The notes below the pieces were generated by a model that was given only the letters and a program-made list of their open reading frames with translations, was not told where the DNA came from and made no database searches. The position numbers and the translations under genes were made by a program. Positions 44,289 to 52,654 of a stretch of DNA of 64,000 nucleotides are shown in pieces. Each line of letters begins with the position of its first letter. Positions within the stretch are counted from its first letter, which is position 1. Source of the DNA: Alphaproteobacteria bacterium (GTDB lineage: Bacteria > Pseudomonadota > Alphaproteobacteria > Micavibrionales > Micavibrionaceae); contig JAJFGW010000023.1 in NCBI GenBank assembly GCA_021775915.1, forward strand, positions 39,227 through 103,226, given 5' to 3'.

Positions 44289-45002
44289 CTACTCACGCGA
44301 AACCTTTTCGCCCTTATACATTCCTGCCCCCGCTTCTCCGATTTTGGAGAATGGCAAAATCTCGCCCGTATATCTTTGCTTTGCGGTGGGATGAAGAAAA
44401 TACAGATACCGCAATTGATAACCGGGCAGTTGTTTAACGCCTAGCTCCTTCCATTGTTTAGCCGTTCTATACTTATGCTCCACGCCCATTTCGGCGCTTA
44501 CATTCCGCATGATCTCAACGTCCCAATTGGCGCTCATGGTCATTTGCGCTATGCGGTGGCCGGTGGGAAACTCAAAGATGCTGCGGTTTTTTGTAATGCC
44601 GGTAAGGGCAAACCCCGCAGCCCTGTAAATTGTACCGTCGCCGCATTGTGCAGCGTCGGCAAAAGACACAACCCACTGAATATGCGGATAGTGTTTTTTG
44701 ATAAGCCGCATAGCCACGGACAAAGCCCGGCTTTCGCTATTGCGCGGCAACCGGTCGGAGAACGCCATACGGTTAAGCTCAATAAATCCGTTCCATCCTG
44801 TACCCTCGACAATTGGCTGCAATTTGCTTTTGTCCATTGAGGGGCCGAATTGCATAGCGCCCTCAAGGCGACCGTTTAGAAAAACCCCAAAGTTAAGCTG
44901 GGAGTTATTAACGACCTTACCGCTGTAATGATACATTTTGACGGTATGCCGCGCAGCCTCCGCGCTGATAGGTTCAATTTTAATATCTTTAGCTGTTACC
45001 AT
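44289..45002 (-). CDS. Mom-like DNA base modification acyltransferase
   Basis: I start at 45002 (MVTAKDIKIEPI); an earlier in-frame start at 45074 is possible. The 237-residue protein has the Mu Mom pattern, a GNAT-like fold with VKMYHYSGKVVNN, FELNRMAFSDRLPRNSESRAL-like segments (FIELNRMAFSDRL), SFADAAQCGDGTIYRAAGF and later LPGYQLRYLYFL. Mom modifies adenines to a carbamoylmethyl form and protects phage DNA against restriction. It directly follows a ParB-like gene with a 14-bp overlap. Confidence 0.78.
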   Translation of the reverse strand: MVTAKDIKIEPISAEAARHTVKMYHYSGKVVNNSQLNFGVFLNGRLEGAMQFGPSMDKSKLQPIVEGTGWNGFIELNRMAFSDRLPRNSESRALSVAMRLIKKHYPHIQWVVSFADAAQCGDGTIYRAAGFALTGITKNRSIFEFPTGHRIAQMTMSANWDVEIMRNVSAEMGVEHKYRTAKQWKELGVKQLPGYQLRYLYFLHPTAKQRYTGEILPFSKIGEAGAGMYKGEKVSRE

Positions 45003-45639
45003 GACTTTCCAGATACATTTCGCAGACCCGCGTAATCGCGTTTCCGTTGCTGTTTTTGTTAAGGGTTTGGTCAAAAGGCTTAATCTTTTTAGCGGCGGTC
45101 ATTGCTGCCTTGACCAGTTCGGCCTGTGAATTGTGCAAGGTGAATGTCATTTGCTGATATTCGGACTTTTCACCTTCCGGTAAATCCGGCATAGCGTCCG
45201 CAATAGCGGCCTCGCCGGGCAATAATTTTTCAAGCTCCTTGTCAGAGAAACCAAGGACGGCTAAATCAAATTCCGCAATGTCAAGCTCGGTCAATTCAAG
45301 CGCCAGCAATTCTTTATTCCATTGTGCGTTTTCTGCAATGCGGTTATCCGCAATGATATAGGCGCGCTTTTTTTCCGGCGTCAAATCTTTCAGCGCGATA
45401 CAAGGCACACTCTCCATTTCCATTTTACGCGCGGCGGTATAGCGACCATGACCGGCTAAAATCATATTCTCTTCGTCAATGATGATCGGTGCAGTAAAAC
45501 CAAATTTCTTAATGCTTTCTACAATCTGGTCTATCTGTTCATCGGAATGAACGCGCGCGTTATTTTCGTATGGATTAAGATCGTCAACCTTGCGGTTGAC
45601 AACGCTCTTAGCTCCTGTCAACTGATCTTTCTTACTCAT
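44989..45639 (-). CDS. ParB/sulfiredoxin-like nucleotide-binding protein
   Basis: The 216-residue protein starts with a ParB N-terminal domain (NPYENNARVHSDEQIDQI, PIIIDEENMILAGHGRY, VPCIALKDLT). The C-terminal half is helical. Such stand-alone ParB-like genes in phages often sit next to DNA methylases or Mom enzymes. Its start codon overlaps the stop of a small upstream gene (ATGA). Confidence 0.82.
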   Translation of the reverse strand: MSKKDQLTGAKSVVNRKVDDLNPYENNARVHSDEQIDQIVESIKKFGFTAPIIIDEENMILAGHGRYTAARKMEMESVPCIALKDLTPEKKRAYIIADNRIAENAQWNKELLALELTELDIAEFDLAVLGFSDKELEKLLPGEAAIADAMPDLPEGEKSEYQQMTFTLHNSQAELVKAAMTAAKKIKPFDQTLNKNSNGNAITRVCEMYLESHGNS

Positions 45640-45752
45640 GTGTACCCCTTGATTTCCGCGGGTTTCCGCGTCTGTTTTTTTGTCAACTTGTGAATCTGTA
45701 AACCTCGTTTGAAGTTCAGCGACTGGCGGTAAGCCGCGCCGCCCTTACCCAT
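45636..45752 (-). CDS. Small basic protein (38 residues), translationally coupled to the ParB-like gene
   Basis: The frame reads MGKGGAAYRQSLNFKRGLQ and then a lysine-rich tail; its TGA overlaps the ParB-like start as ATGA. A homologous segment occurs in the neighbouring element at 58058-58190, also ending ATGA against the next gene. Conservation in two elements and the coupling support it. The function is unknown. No clear ribosome site is visible. Confidence 0.55.
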   Translation of the reverse strand: MGKGGAAYRQSLNFKRGLQIHKLTKKQTRKPAEIKGYT

Positions 45753-45814
45753 GTCCGTTTAAGTTCTTTGAAAGAACCTAAAAACTATTTGAAAGTTGAA
45801 AAATTTTTGACAAT

Positions 45815-45845
45815 AAAAAACCGCGGCAGCGACTTGCTCCGCGGT
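45815..45845 (-). terminator. Intrinsic terminator after the gene at 45900
   Basis: ACCGCGG (45820-45826) pairs with CCGCGGT (45839-45845); the leftward transcript then has a T run (A 45815-45820 on +). Confidence 0.6.
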
Positions 45846-45899
45846 CAAAAAAAAGAGCGCCTTGATTTTTTGGCGCACTTTTACTCTGTCTTAATCATG

Positions 45900-46562
45900 T
45901 CAAACATTTCCCCGTTTGTCAATGGTCTTTGATTTTGTTTCCCACAACCACGGCTCACTTGTGGCCATTGGAGGCAGCACATTGTAGCTTGTCATTACTA
46001 CGTCATTCTTCCAAAGCTCGCAGCACAGCTTGTCTAGCGCCGACCACCAACGCGCATAGATATCCCGTCTAAAATTAATATGCTCCCGCGTCATAACAAT
46101 ATTTAATTCACAAGCTATAGGCTCATGTTTTTTCTTAGGGCCATAAATCATTTTTAATTTACCGTTCTTTTTGCGGGCCGGTAAAATTTCAGGTTCAACC
46201 CCCGGAAGCCAATCCGGCATAAGGCCAGTCTTACCGAAATCAATTAAAAGACCGCGCTCTAAGTGTGTAAAAGTTTTGGTCTTAATCAGTTCATGGATGG
46301 TTTCAGCGTCCGGGTGGATTTGTGCGGTATCAAAGCCGCCGCCATCAACCTTTACGCCTAGCTCTTGATTGCGGTGGATTTGATATGTACCGTCGCCGGA
46401 GATCAATTTATAAAAAATTCCATCGGCGTCTTTTTCTTGCGGGTATAAGCCTATACCGCGCTCGACGATCAAGTCGGCTTTTTGCTTTTCGTATGTCCAG
46501 ATTACCAGCTCGTCAATGCAGGCATTATGCCGGTGTTTTTTTAATTTGGCTTGGTTTGCCAT
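45900..46562 (-). CDS. Hypothetical phage protein, 220 residues
   Basis: The protein starts MANQAKLKKHRHNACIDELV and contains HINFRRDIYARWWSALDKLC and GTYQIHRNQELGVKVDGGGFD. No family is recognised. It lies on the early leftward strand between the replication helicase and the modification genes. A vestige of a homologous 3' end (LDSIENV with the same flanking bases) is seen in the second element near 60724. Confidence 0.6.
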   Translation of the reverse strand: MANQAKLKKHRHNACIDELVIWTYEKQKADLIVERGIGLYPQEKDADGIFYKLISGDGTYQIHRNQELGVKVDGGGFDTAQIHPDAETIHELIKTKTFTHLERGLLIDFGKTGLMPDWLPGVEPEILPARKKNGKLKMIYGPKKKHEPIACELNIVMTREHINFRRDIYARWWSALDKLCCELWKNDVVMTSYNVLPPMATSEPWLWETKSKTIDKRGNV

Positions 46563-46596
46563 TCTCTTTTTCCTTATATAAAAAATGGGAATACTT

Positions 46597-46844
46597 GGGA
46601 GGACTCGTAAAAACGAAAATTCCCAAAGGGTTTTATTTGGAGTCAGTGCCTTACTATCCCTATTAAGTGCTAGGGAGGACTTTTTCCATTTTTAGTGCTT
46701 TTGATTTATTATTATGAGCATCGGTTTCTTTTTCTTTATTTCTTTAAAACCCTTAAAAGTTCTCCCAGTTCTCCCATAAAAAAACTAACCGTTTGAAAAG
46801 AGTTGTTTTTTTGTGGGCGGACTTTGGGAGGACTTGGGCGGACT
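46597..46844. repeat. Iteron-like array, candidate replication origin
   Basis: Seven copies of GGG(A/C)G(G/A)ACT lie in the 297-bp gene-free stretch 46563-46859. On + they are at 46597, 46673, 46815, 46826 and 46836. On - there are two tandem copies at 46758-46766 and 46767-46775. The last three + copies are spaced 10-11 bp, one helical turn, and the stretch between is A/T rich. The array is next to the primase-helicase gene. Confidence 0.55.
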
Positions 46845-46859
46845 CTGTGTTAGCAACTT

Positions 46860-48482
46860 TTAATCGCTATAAGGCGTCGGATATATTTTCTGTTCATCCC
46901 TAATAATGTCTCCCGCTTTCGTGGTTAACTGAATGCCTTTGTAAAAACTAAAACTGCTCTTGTTCCTTTCAACTTCTAATTCAGTCATAGCCATGCCGAA
47001 TTTGTTTCTTTTTTCCGGCTCTTTAGCGACCTGTTTACACCAGATCACATAGGCATCGTAAAGGCTGTTAGCTTGAACCTTGAAACCTGAGCCGCGCTCA
47101 CACCATGCGGCGAGAAAGGCCGCGGCGCAGTTTGACTCATAGCGATATTCGTTTGTTGCAATTCTTACTTTTTCTGAAACCTTGAGGCCACTTTCAGACC
47201 ACATGCGATAACCATCCAGCATCCAGTTTAATATGCCGGGCAATTCCGCCTTTAATTCTTCTTCGAGGCCCGGAGTTTTGGGAAAGGTGCCGGGGCGCTT
47301 CTCCACAAGGTCTGCGTCAACAAATTGTTGCTCAAATGGTACCAGCAGAATACGCCGCCACATGCCCTCATCAGCAGTTAAAACTTTAGGCTTATTATTA
47401 CATGCCAAGCATAATTTGAATTTTGCATTAAATTCAAAAAAGCCTTTATTCAAATGCCGCACCGTTAAAACATCACTGCCGGTCAACATTTTGATAGTGC
47501 CGTCGTCAAGCTCCATACCCTTAGAAGGTTCGGAAGCATTCAGATAACGCGCACCGGGCAGGCGGGCTAGGTCGGGCGAGGCATCAGCGCCGCCGCGGCC
47601 TTCTTTGCGCACAAGAGAAGTAAAAGGCGTTGTCATGCCGTAATCACCAAACAACCAGTGCATAATATCCATCAATGTACTTTTTCCGTTGCTGCCTTTT
47701 CCCCAAAACATGAGAAAGGCTTGCTGTTCGCAACTGCCGGTCAGGCAGTAGCCAAACCAACGCTGCAAAAAAAGCCGCGTTTCATCGTCCGGCATGACTT
47801 GTTTCATAAACTCTAAAAACTTTTTTGGTGGTTCGGCGTTTGGGTCGTAATGCGTATTGGCTATTCTGCTGATTTTGTGTTCTTGCTTATGGTCTTCCAG
47901 CACAATGCCGTCAAAATCCTCTTCTCCATTATAGGGCGCGCGGAGGTTTAGGACGCCGTTCTCAACATTGAGTAAAAAATCATCAACATCTAAAGCATCT
48001 ATGTCCGCCGCGACATAACCCTCGGCGTTCTTGAGCATGGCGTTCATGCGTGAAATATTGCCACAACCAACAGAAAATCTGTAATATGCACCAAGTCTTT
48101 TACTAAGTTTTTCGTCGTCCTCGTCGGCTTGCTTCCCCTCAACCATCATAGCTAGGATTTCGCCCTCCATAGCGTCGCTGGTTTTTTCCGCGTAACGCAA
48201 AGCTATGTGAGGCCCTTCTTTGAAGGAATAAAGCTTTCCATTCCAGCCAAACCATCCCCAGCCGTAAACATGCACCAGATTTTCTCCAAACCGGGTAAAC
48301 AGGCGCAGCGCATTTTTGGCGTCGTTGCGTTTTTCTTTGTATAGCTGGCGGTCTATTTCCGGCAGGCTCTCGAAATCAGGGAGATATTTTTTCTCCGGCA
48401 ATTCTCCTTTGAAATCGACGGAAATTGCGTGTTGTATGATTTCGCTAAGTTCTTCTTTGCCCGTTTTCTTTTTTCTGGCCAT
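46860..48482 (-). CDS. D5/P4-type primase-helicase
   Basis: The 540-residue SF3-like helicase has Walker A GKGSNGKSTLMD (about 268), Walker B-like NASEPSKG, sensor RHLNKGFFEFNAKFKLCLACNNKPK and LVPFEQQFVD. An N-terminal D5 domain is present (GWFGWNGKLYSF). The C-terminal 90 residues form the accessory DNA-binding domain (CAAAFLAAWCERGSG, SLYDAYVIWCKQ). It is related to the protein at 58410-60044 of the second element and unwinds DNA at the replication origin. Its start touches the stop of the preceding zinc-finger gene. Confidence 0.88.
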   Translation of the reverse strand: MARKKKTGKEELSEIIQHAISVDFKGELPEKKYLPDFESLPEIDRQLYKEKRNDAKNALRLFTRFGENLVHVYGWGWFGWNGKLYSFKEGPHIALRYAEKTSDAMEGEILAMMVEGKQADEDDEKLSKRLGAYYRFSVGCGNISRMNAMLKNAEGYVAADIDALDVDDFLLNVENGVLNLRAPYNGEEDFDGIVLEDHKQEHKISRIANTHYDPNAEPPKKFLEFMKQVMPDDETRLFLQRWFGYCLTGSCEQQAFLMFWGKGSNGKSTLMDIMHWLFGDYGMTTPFTSLVRKEGRGGADASPDLARLPGARYLNASEPSKGMELDDGTIKMLTGSDVLTVRHLNKGFFEFNAKFKLCLACNNKPKVLTADEGMWRRILLVPFEQQFVDADLVEKRPGTFPKTPGLEEELKAELPGILNWMLDGYRMWSESGLKVSEKVRIATNEYRYESNCAAAFLAAWCERGSGFKVQANSLYDAYVIWCKQVAKEPEKRNKFGMAMTELEVERNKSSFSFYKGIQLTTKAGDIIRDEQKIYPTPYSD

Positions 48483-48769
48483 TAAAACAGATTTCCTTGC
48501 TTTGGTTTTTGGGGCGCGGGGGGCGCGAATTTGGTTTTTTCTTTTTGCCGGTTTGTTTTGAGCTCACGGTAATGCGGGCCGCAATACCACCGGCCCAGCT
48601 TCCCTTTAAGCAAATTAACTCCTATACCGATGCATCCCTCTTTCGTGCAATTCGGTGCGCAACATGGGTGGCAAAATCTTTTTTGATTGTCAAAATAAGG
48701 CTCTTTATTCAAAGCAAGCCTCACAAATATTTTCGGCGGGCATAACCGCGCGCGTATAGCGTCGGGCAT
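48482..48769 (-). CDS. Small zinc-finger protein
   Basis: The 95-residue protein has paired cysteines (FCHPCCAPNCTKEGC) and RWYCGPHYREL, predicting a zinc-binding fold, and a basic proline-rich tail. The start at 48769 overlaps the preceding gene by 49 bp and lacks a clear ribosome site, so the true start may be further in. Probably an early DNA-binding accessory protein. Confidence 0.6.
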   Translation of the reverse strand: MPDAIRARLCPPKIFVRLALNKEPYFDNQKRFCHPCCAPNCTKEGCIGIGVNLLKGKLGRWYCGPHYRELKTNRQKEKTKFAPPAPQKPKQGNLF

Positions 48770-49050
48770 TCAATGATTTTGATACCGCTTTCAAATCTAA
48801 TTTTAGGTTTAGGCACCGGCGCGCCGTTGACTTGCATAGCCGGTATGAAATTGCGGCCGTCTTGCTGGGCCAGATTGCGGCTGATAAGGCTATTCAGGGC
48901 ATTGTCTATTATCCAACTTGGAACACCGCAACGCCGCGCGACTTTTCGCGGACGAAATGGTTTTTCCAGCATGTGATACCGGCAAAGCATTTGCAGGACG
49001 ACGGCTTCTGCATCTGATAAAATTGGCGGGTCGTATTCGTTTGTTTTCAT
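48721..49050 (-). CDS. Small winged-helix-like protein
   Basis: The 109-residue product from ATG 49050 has GGGAGG 5 bp upstream. The segment LSDAEAVVLQMLCRYHM and KVARRCGVPSWIIDNALNSLISRNL resembles a winged-helix DNA-binding domain. It is in the leftward replication set between a small zinc protein and the helicase. Confidence 0.6.
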   Translation of the reverse strand: MKTNEYDPPILSDAEAVVLQMLCRYHMLEKPFRPRKVARRCGVPSWIIDNALNSLISRNLAQQDGRNFIPAMQVNGAPVPKPKIRFESGIKIIECPTLYARGYARRKYL

Positions 49051-49074
49051 TGGCACCTCCCACAGAAAAACTGG

Positions 49075-49245
49075 TTATAATTTTAAGTTCACGCGCTCTT
49101 GCTTTTCATTTGCAGTAACTTCCCCTGCGCCGCGGCAAGTTTCACAGGTTTTATGAATGGAATATGCGCCACACCATCCGCGGCCCATGCAATTAGGGCA
49201 TTCTGCCTTTTCTGTGTTTTGGATTTGCGCTGGTTGAGTGTTCAT
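49075..49245 (-). CDS. Small DnaJ-type zinc-ribbon protein (56 residues)
   Basis: The frame from ATG 49245 reads MNTQPAQIQNTEKAECPNC and has two CxxCxGxG-like motifs (CPNCMGRG and CETCRGAG) with a spacer, the DnaJ central-domain zinc ribbon. AGGAGG lies 7 bp before the ATG. The ATG overlaps the TGA of the primase gene (ATGA), indicating coupling. Confidence 0.8.
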   Translation of the reverse strand: MNTQPAQIQNTEKAECPNCMGRGWCGAYSIHKTCETCRGAGEVTANEKQERVNLKL

Positions 49246-50387
49246 TGCGTGGCCTCCTGTAAAATGTCGTTAAAATCTTTGCCTTCAGGCGACCACGCGG
49301 CGCGCGGTTGTAAATTCAAAGAATCCCAGCGCCGCAAAGTGCGCTCAATCAAAGCGTTGACGGCGTATTGATCTCCGGCGTCATTTTCCGCAAGAAGAAC
49401 GGCAATTTTGCATTGTGAGGGCGGCACCATACCGGGCCGGGCAAAAGCGGGATAAACGGTCGGCACAAACCGGCCCGGTCTTAACGGGTGTGGTTTGCCG
49501 GATTTGTTTTGACCGGCCCCGGCCAGATTGCCAAGACTGCCGCCAACCCATACCGGCCATTCAGGTTTTACCAAAAGGCTGCTTAAACCGTTTTCGATAC
49601 CCTCAGAAAAAACCATGACCGGCGCAGGCGGGCCTAACCGGATAGCACAACCCCACGGCCTGCCTTTCATTTTCTTTGCAGGCAGCTTTTTCTTTGGATT
49701 GTCCTTGTCCCGTATAATAGCTTTGCCTGTGCCGTCCGGTTTCAAATAGGTAATATGAACGCCGCGGATAGCGCTTTCTTTATCCTGCATCGGCGCAATC
49801 ATGGCCGGGTATTTTCCTATAAGAACCGGCTTTGAATTTTTGCGCCACGTATGCCAGTAAGGCACCTCCGGTAAAAATCTAAGCTGGCGCAAAACACCGG
49901 CAGGCAGCAAAGCCGGGTCAATAGCACGGCCTTTCAGATATGTTTCAACCAGCGTCCCTTGCGCCGGTATGGAGCTTTTGTAGAGATTTTGGGCCTTTTC
50001 AATTTCTCTTAAATCAACGGCATTTTGCTCGTCCTCTGTTATTAACCGCGGCGGGCGCTTGTTTTTCAAGATTGCCGGTCGGCCAGGCGTTTGAATAATG
50101 CCGCACATTTCGGCCAGCTGGTGCAAAGCCTCCTTGAATGTCAGGCGGTCAGTTTCCATTAAGAACTGGATTACGTCGCCGTTAGCCTCGCAGGAATAGC
50201 ACCGGTACCGGTTTGATTGCGTATTGATAAAAAACGAGGGGTTTCTATCAGCATGAAAGGGACAAAGTCCCTTATAATATTTACCGGCGCGCTTTAGCCC
50301 GCCGTGAACACGCAGCACAGCCACATCTTCCAACTTTACGCGGTCTTTTACTTGCTGTTTAAGGTCATTATCCCTATTAAAGCTCAT
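49242..50387 (-). CDS. DnaG-like primase (CHC2 zinc finger and Toprim)
   Basis: The 381-residue protein has a CHC2 zinc finger (CPFHADRNPSFFIN, YRCYSCEANGDVIQFLM), a linker, and a Toprim-like region VFSEGIENGLSSLL and IAVLLAENDAGDQY, needed for primer synthesis. It heads the leftward replication operon, starting about 100 bp left of the leftward operators. Confidence 0.9.
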   Translation of the reverse strand: MSFNRDNDLKQQVKDRVKLEDVAVLRVHGGLKRAGKYYKGLCPFHADRNPSFFINTQSNRYRCYSCEANGDVIQFLMETDRLTFKEALHQLAEMCGIIQTPGRPAILKNKRPPRLITEDEQNAVDLREIEKAQNLYKSSIPAQGTLVETYLKGRAIDPALLPAGVLRQLRFLPEVPYWHTWRKNSKPVLIGKYPAMIAPMQDKESAIRGVHITYLKPDGTGKAIIRDKDNPKKKLPAKKMKGRPWGCAIRLGPPAPVMVFSEGIENGLSSLLVKPEWPVWVGGSLGNLAGAGQNKSGKPHPLRPGRFVPTVYPAFARPGMVPPSQCKIAVLLAENDAGDQYAVNALIERTLRRWDSLNLQPRAAWSPEGKDFNDILQEATQ

Positions 50388-50480
50388 AGGTCGAGCCTCC
50401 CCGACCTATGCTTTTTATTTTGTAAAATAGTAGCAAGAATGTATTGAGTAAAAACGTGTAACATGGTACCTCTGACATGA

Positions 50481-50566
50481 ATTACGAGAATCGGAATTAA
50501 AAACTATATATAAAAATTCCAGATTTCGGAATTTTAATCAAGATCAAAGATTCCAATCTCTGGAAC
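50481..50566. promoter_or_regulatory. Left operator cluster (three sites)
   Basis: Three 17-bp palindromic sites matching ATTCCAGATTTCGGAAT are present: 50481-50497 (degenerate), 50516-50532 (exact), 50550-50566 (ATTCCAATCTCTGGAAC). They sit in the divergent region between primase and repressor genes, as lambda-type operators do, and probably bind the repressor. Confidence 0.75.
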
Positions 50567-50589
50567 ACAGGACAATTTAGGGTTGTAAT

Positions 50590-51381
50590 ATGAACAAAAA
50601 AAGTGCTAAAAACGGCGTTGGAAAGAGCCAAAAAAGCAAGGCTGACCGCGCGATTTCACATGAGTGGATCAAAGAGCGTGGTAAGGCTATAAAAAAGACG
50701 GGAAAAGAAATTGCTGCGGGTGTTGGAATAAGACCGTCTAGGCTTTCCGAAAAAATAAAAGGCAAGATGGATTTTGAGCCAAAAGAAATCCCTGCTCTTG
50801 CGCGCGAATTGCAGCTGCCGTTCAATTTGGTGTTTGCCAGATTAACGGGCTTAGGCAACGAGGATATGCCAGATAATATAATGCTGCTTGAAGTTCGCGG
50901 GGAGGCAAATGCAGGGCATTGGAGCAAAGCGCCGGAATGGCCGCCTAATGTGTGGGAGTATATTATGGTTCCGAACGATGCTGAGTATAGCAGTGCTGTA
51001 TATGGGCTAAGAGTAACAGGCGACGATATGGATAAGGTTTATCCTCCGGGCCAATCTACAGTTACGTGCATGCCCTATGTGTACTACAAAGATAAGATTT
51101 ATGACGGTGAGCATGTCGTTGTTCAACGGGATGATGGAAACGGTCAATATGAAACCACCATTAAGCAGGTTTCAATCAAGAAAAATCATATAATGCTGTG
51201 TCCCAATTCCGATAACCCGGCGTACAAAGCTATAGAGCTTCTCGAAACTGATGAGGCCGAAGAATACTATGGCACTCAAGGCTTAAAAATAGTCGGTGTA
51301 GTTTTAGGGGCGGTGACGGTGATTGATATGCCGACCTTGAAAGGCACTAAAGACCGCAAATCCCTGCCTATTAGCCTGTAA
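50590..51381 (+). CDS. CI-like phage repressor with S24/LexA-type C-terminal domain
   Basis: The 263-residue protein has an HTH near residues 35-75 (KKTGKEIAAGVGIRPSRLSEKIK) and an S24 domain (YGLRVTGDDMDKVYPPGQ, EHVVVQRDD, TTIKQVSIKKN, CPNSDNPAYKAI). The catalytic serine expected at GDSM is aspartate (GDDM), while the lysine region is kept. It faces the replication operon and is flanked by five operators. It should keep the lysogeny genes repressed. Without the serine it may not self-cleave, so induction may need another route. Confidence 0.85.
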   Translation: MNKKSAKNGVGKSQKSKADRAISHEWIKERGKAIKKTGKEIAAGVGIRPSRLSEKIKGKMDFEPKEIPALARELQLPFNLVFARLTGLGNEDMPDNIMLLEVRGEANAGHWSKAPEWPPNVWEYIMVPNDAEYSSAVYGLRVTGDDMDKVYPPGQSTVTCMPYVYYKDKIYDGEHVVVQRDDGNGQYETTIKQVSIKKNHIMLCPNSDNPAYKAIELLETDEAEEYYGTQGLKIVGVVLGAVTVIDMPTLKGTKDRKSLPISL

Positions 51382-51468
51382 AACCCCCACAAATATCTCT
51401 ACTTATACTTGTTATCTTTCCGGTAATAGGAATGATTTGCAATTTTTTCTATTTATTTTTTTAAAGAA

Positions 51469-51520
51469 ATTCCAGATTTCGGAATCTTTTTTCTTGACTC
51501 TAAATTCCAGATTTCGTAAT
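51469..51520. promoter_or_regulatory. Right operator cluster (two sites)
   Basis: ATTCCAGATTTCGGAAT (51469-51485) is exact, and ATTCCAGATTTCGTAAT (51504-51520) has one change. The second lies between the -35 and -10 boxes of the rightward early promoter, ideal for repression. Confidence 0.75.
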
Positions 51521-51522
51521 TC
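51494..51522 (+). promoter_or_regulatory. Rightward early promoter
   Basis: TTGACT (51494-51499) and TAATTC (51517-51522) have a 17-bp spacer containing an operator. It should drive the set from 51579 to the integrase. Confidence 0.6.
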
Positions 51523-51578
51523 TTGCCGCATCCTTGATTTTTTAAGGGTTTTAGAAGCTCAAGCAAAAGGGGTGCGCA

Positions 51579-52196
51579 ATGAGCAAGATTATTCGTCCGT
51601 GGGTACAAACCGCGAGTGGGGGAAGATTTAATTTAATCGACCCTAGCCCGGCAGAAGTCTGCATTAGAGATATTGCCGAGGCATTAGCAAAAACCTGTCG
51701 GTTTAACGGCCATACGCAATACTTTTATTCCGTTGCCCAGCATAGCTGCTTGGTTATGGAGCTTATTACTTCAATTGAAGCGTGGCCCTACGGCCTTTTA
51801 CATGATGCCCATGAAGCCTACACCGGAGATCTTACAACACCGGTGCGTAACCTCCTTATTCAAGAGGCCGGTTACGATATTTGGGACGAAATCAATAAAG
51901 ACATTGAACGAGTTATCCATGAAGCCTTCGGGCTGAAATGGCCTCCCCATCCCACACTGGCCAAGTTGGTGAAGGAAGCGGATATGGTGGCGCTGGCAAC
52001 TGAAAAACGGGACGTTTTAACCGACGGCCCGCTTTGGGAAGTTCGCCTGCCGCAAGCCGATAAAAGCTTTCTTCGCCCTTGGACATGGGTAGAGGCCCAC
52101 CACAATTTCATAGACCGCTTTCAGCAAGTTTGCAAAGTCCATCCGCAAATGAAAACCACCACAATCAAACCAGAGCAAAGGAGTTCAGAAAAATGA
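51579..52196 (+). CDS. HD-domain phosphohydrolase (YfbR/dNMP-type)
   Basis: The 205-residue protein contains an HD metal-binding motif LLHDAHEAYTGD (about 73-84) plus FYSVAQHSCLVME. Its closest pattern is YfbR 5'-nucleotidase and related enzymes. It may adjust the nucleotide pool during replication. It is the first rightward early gene and overlaps the next by 4 bp (ATGA). Confidence 0.8.
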   Translation: MSKIIRPWVQTASGGRFNLIDPSPAEVCIRDIAEALAKTCRFNGHTQYFYSVAQHSCLVMELITSIEAWPYGLLHDAHEAYTGDLTTPVRNLLIQEAGYDIWDEINKDIERVIHEAFGLKWPPHPTLAKLVKEADMVALATEKRDVLTDGPLWEVRLPQADKSFLRPWTWVEAHHNFIDRFQQVCKVHPQMKTTTIKPEQRSSEK

Positions 52197-52654
52197 CAGG
52201 CGAAACAAATTTAGTTGAACAGAAAGTCCAGATTGAGCGCGAACTTTTATCAGGCGGCTTCGCAGATAAAAAGGAAGACCCGCGGGTACTTCATGCCCGT
52301 TATGACGCGGCAAAAAATAATCGCTGGATTGAGCGAGACGAGGAAATTCTGCCAAACGGCACATACCGTTATAAACTGGCAAACCTTGACCATTTGCAAA
52401 GCACAGATTATGTCCCCGCGCCGGTTGCCATTAACCCTATGGCAGCGCTGGGTGAACTAGACCGCCAGGATTTTTTGCAACTCACCATTTCTTATGACGC
52501 AAAGAAAAGCCTTTGGAGAGCGCAGAGCATTTTAAATGGCGCGGAGTATGTTTCTCAAAAAATTGAACGGCCAGAAATCAACCACGCCGTTGCGCGCGCC
52601 ATTATGAGCGCCGTTTGCTTAAAGCTGGGTTTTCGGGGGCATGAAAATGAATAA
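52193..52654 (+). CDS. Hypothetical early protein, 153 residues
   Basis: It starts at 52193 (MTGETNLVEQKVQ), coupled to the HD gene by ATGA. It is soluble and contains RDFLQLTISYDAKKS-like DRQDFLQLTISYDAKK and NHAVARAIMSAVCLKLGF. The family is not recognised. Confidence 0.6.
   Translation: MTGETNLVEQKVQIERELLSGGFADKKEDPRVLHARYDAAKNNRWIERDEEILPNGTYRYKLANLDHLQSTDYVPAPVAINPMAALGELDRQDFLQLTISYDAKKSLWRAQSILNGAEYVSQKIERPEINHAVARAIMSAVCLKLGFRGHENE

Noticed and set aside
46597..46844. The short repeats as a CRISPR-like or REP array
   Set aside because: The copies are 9 bp, partly inverted and unevenly spaced, which fits iterons better.
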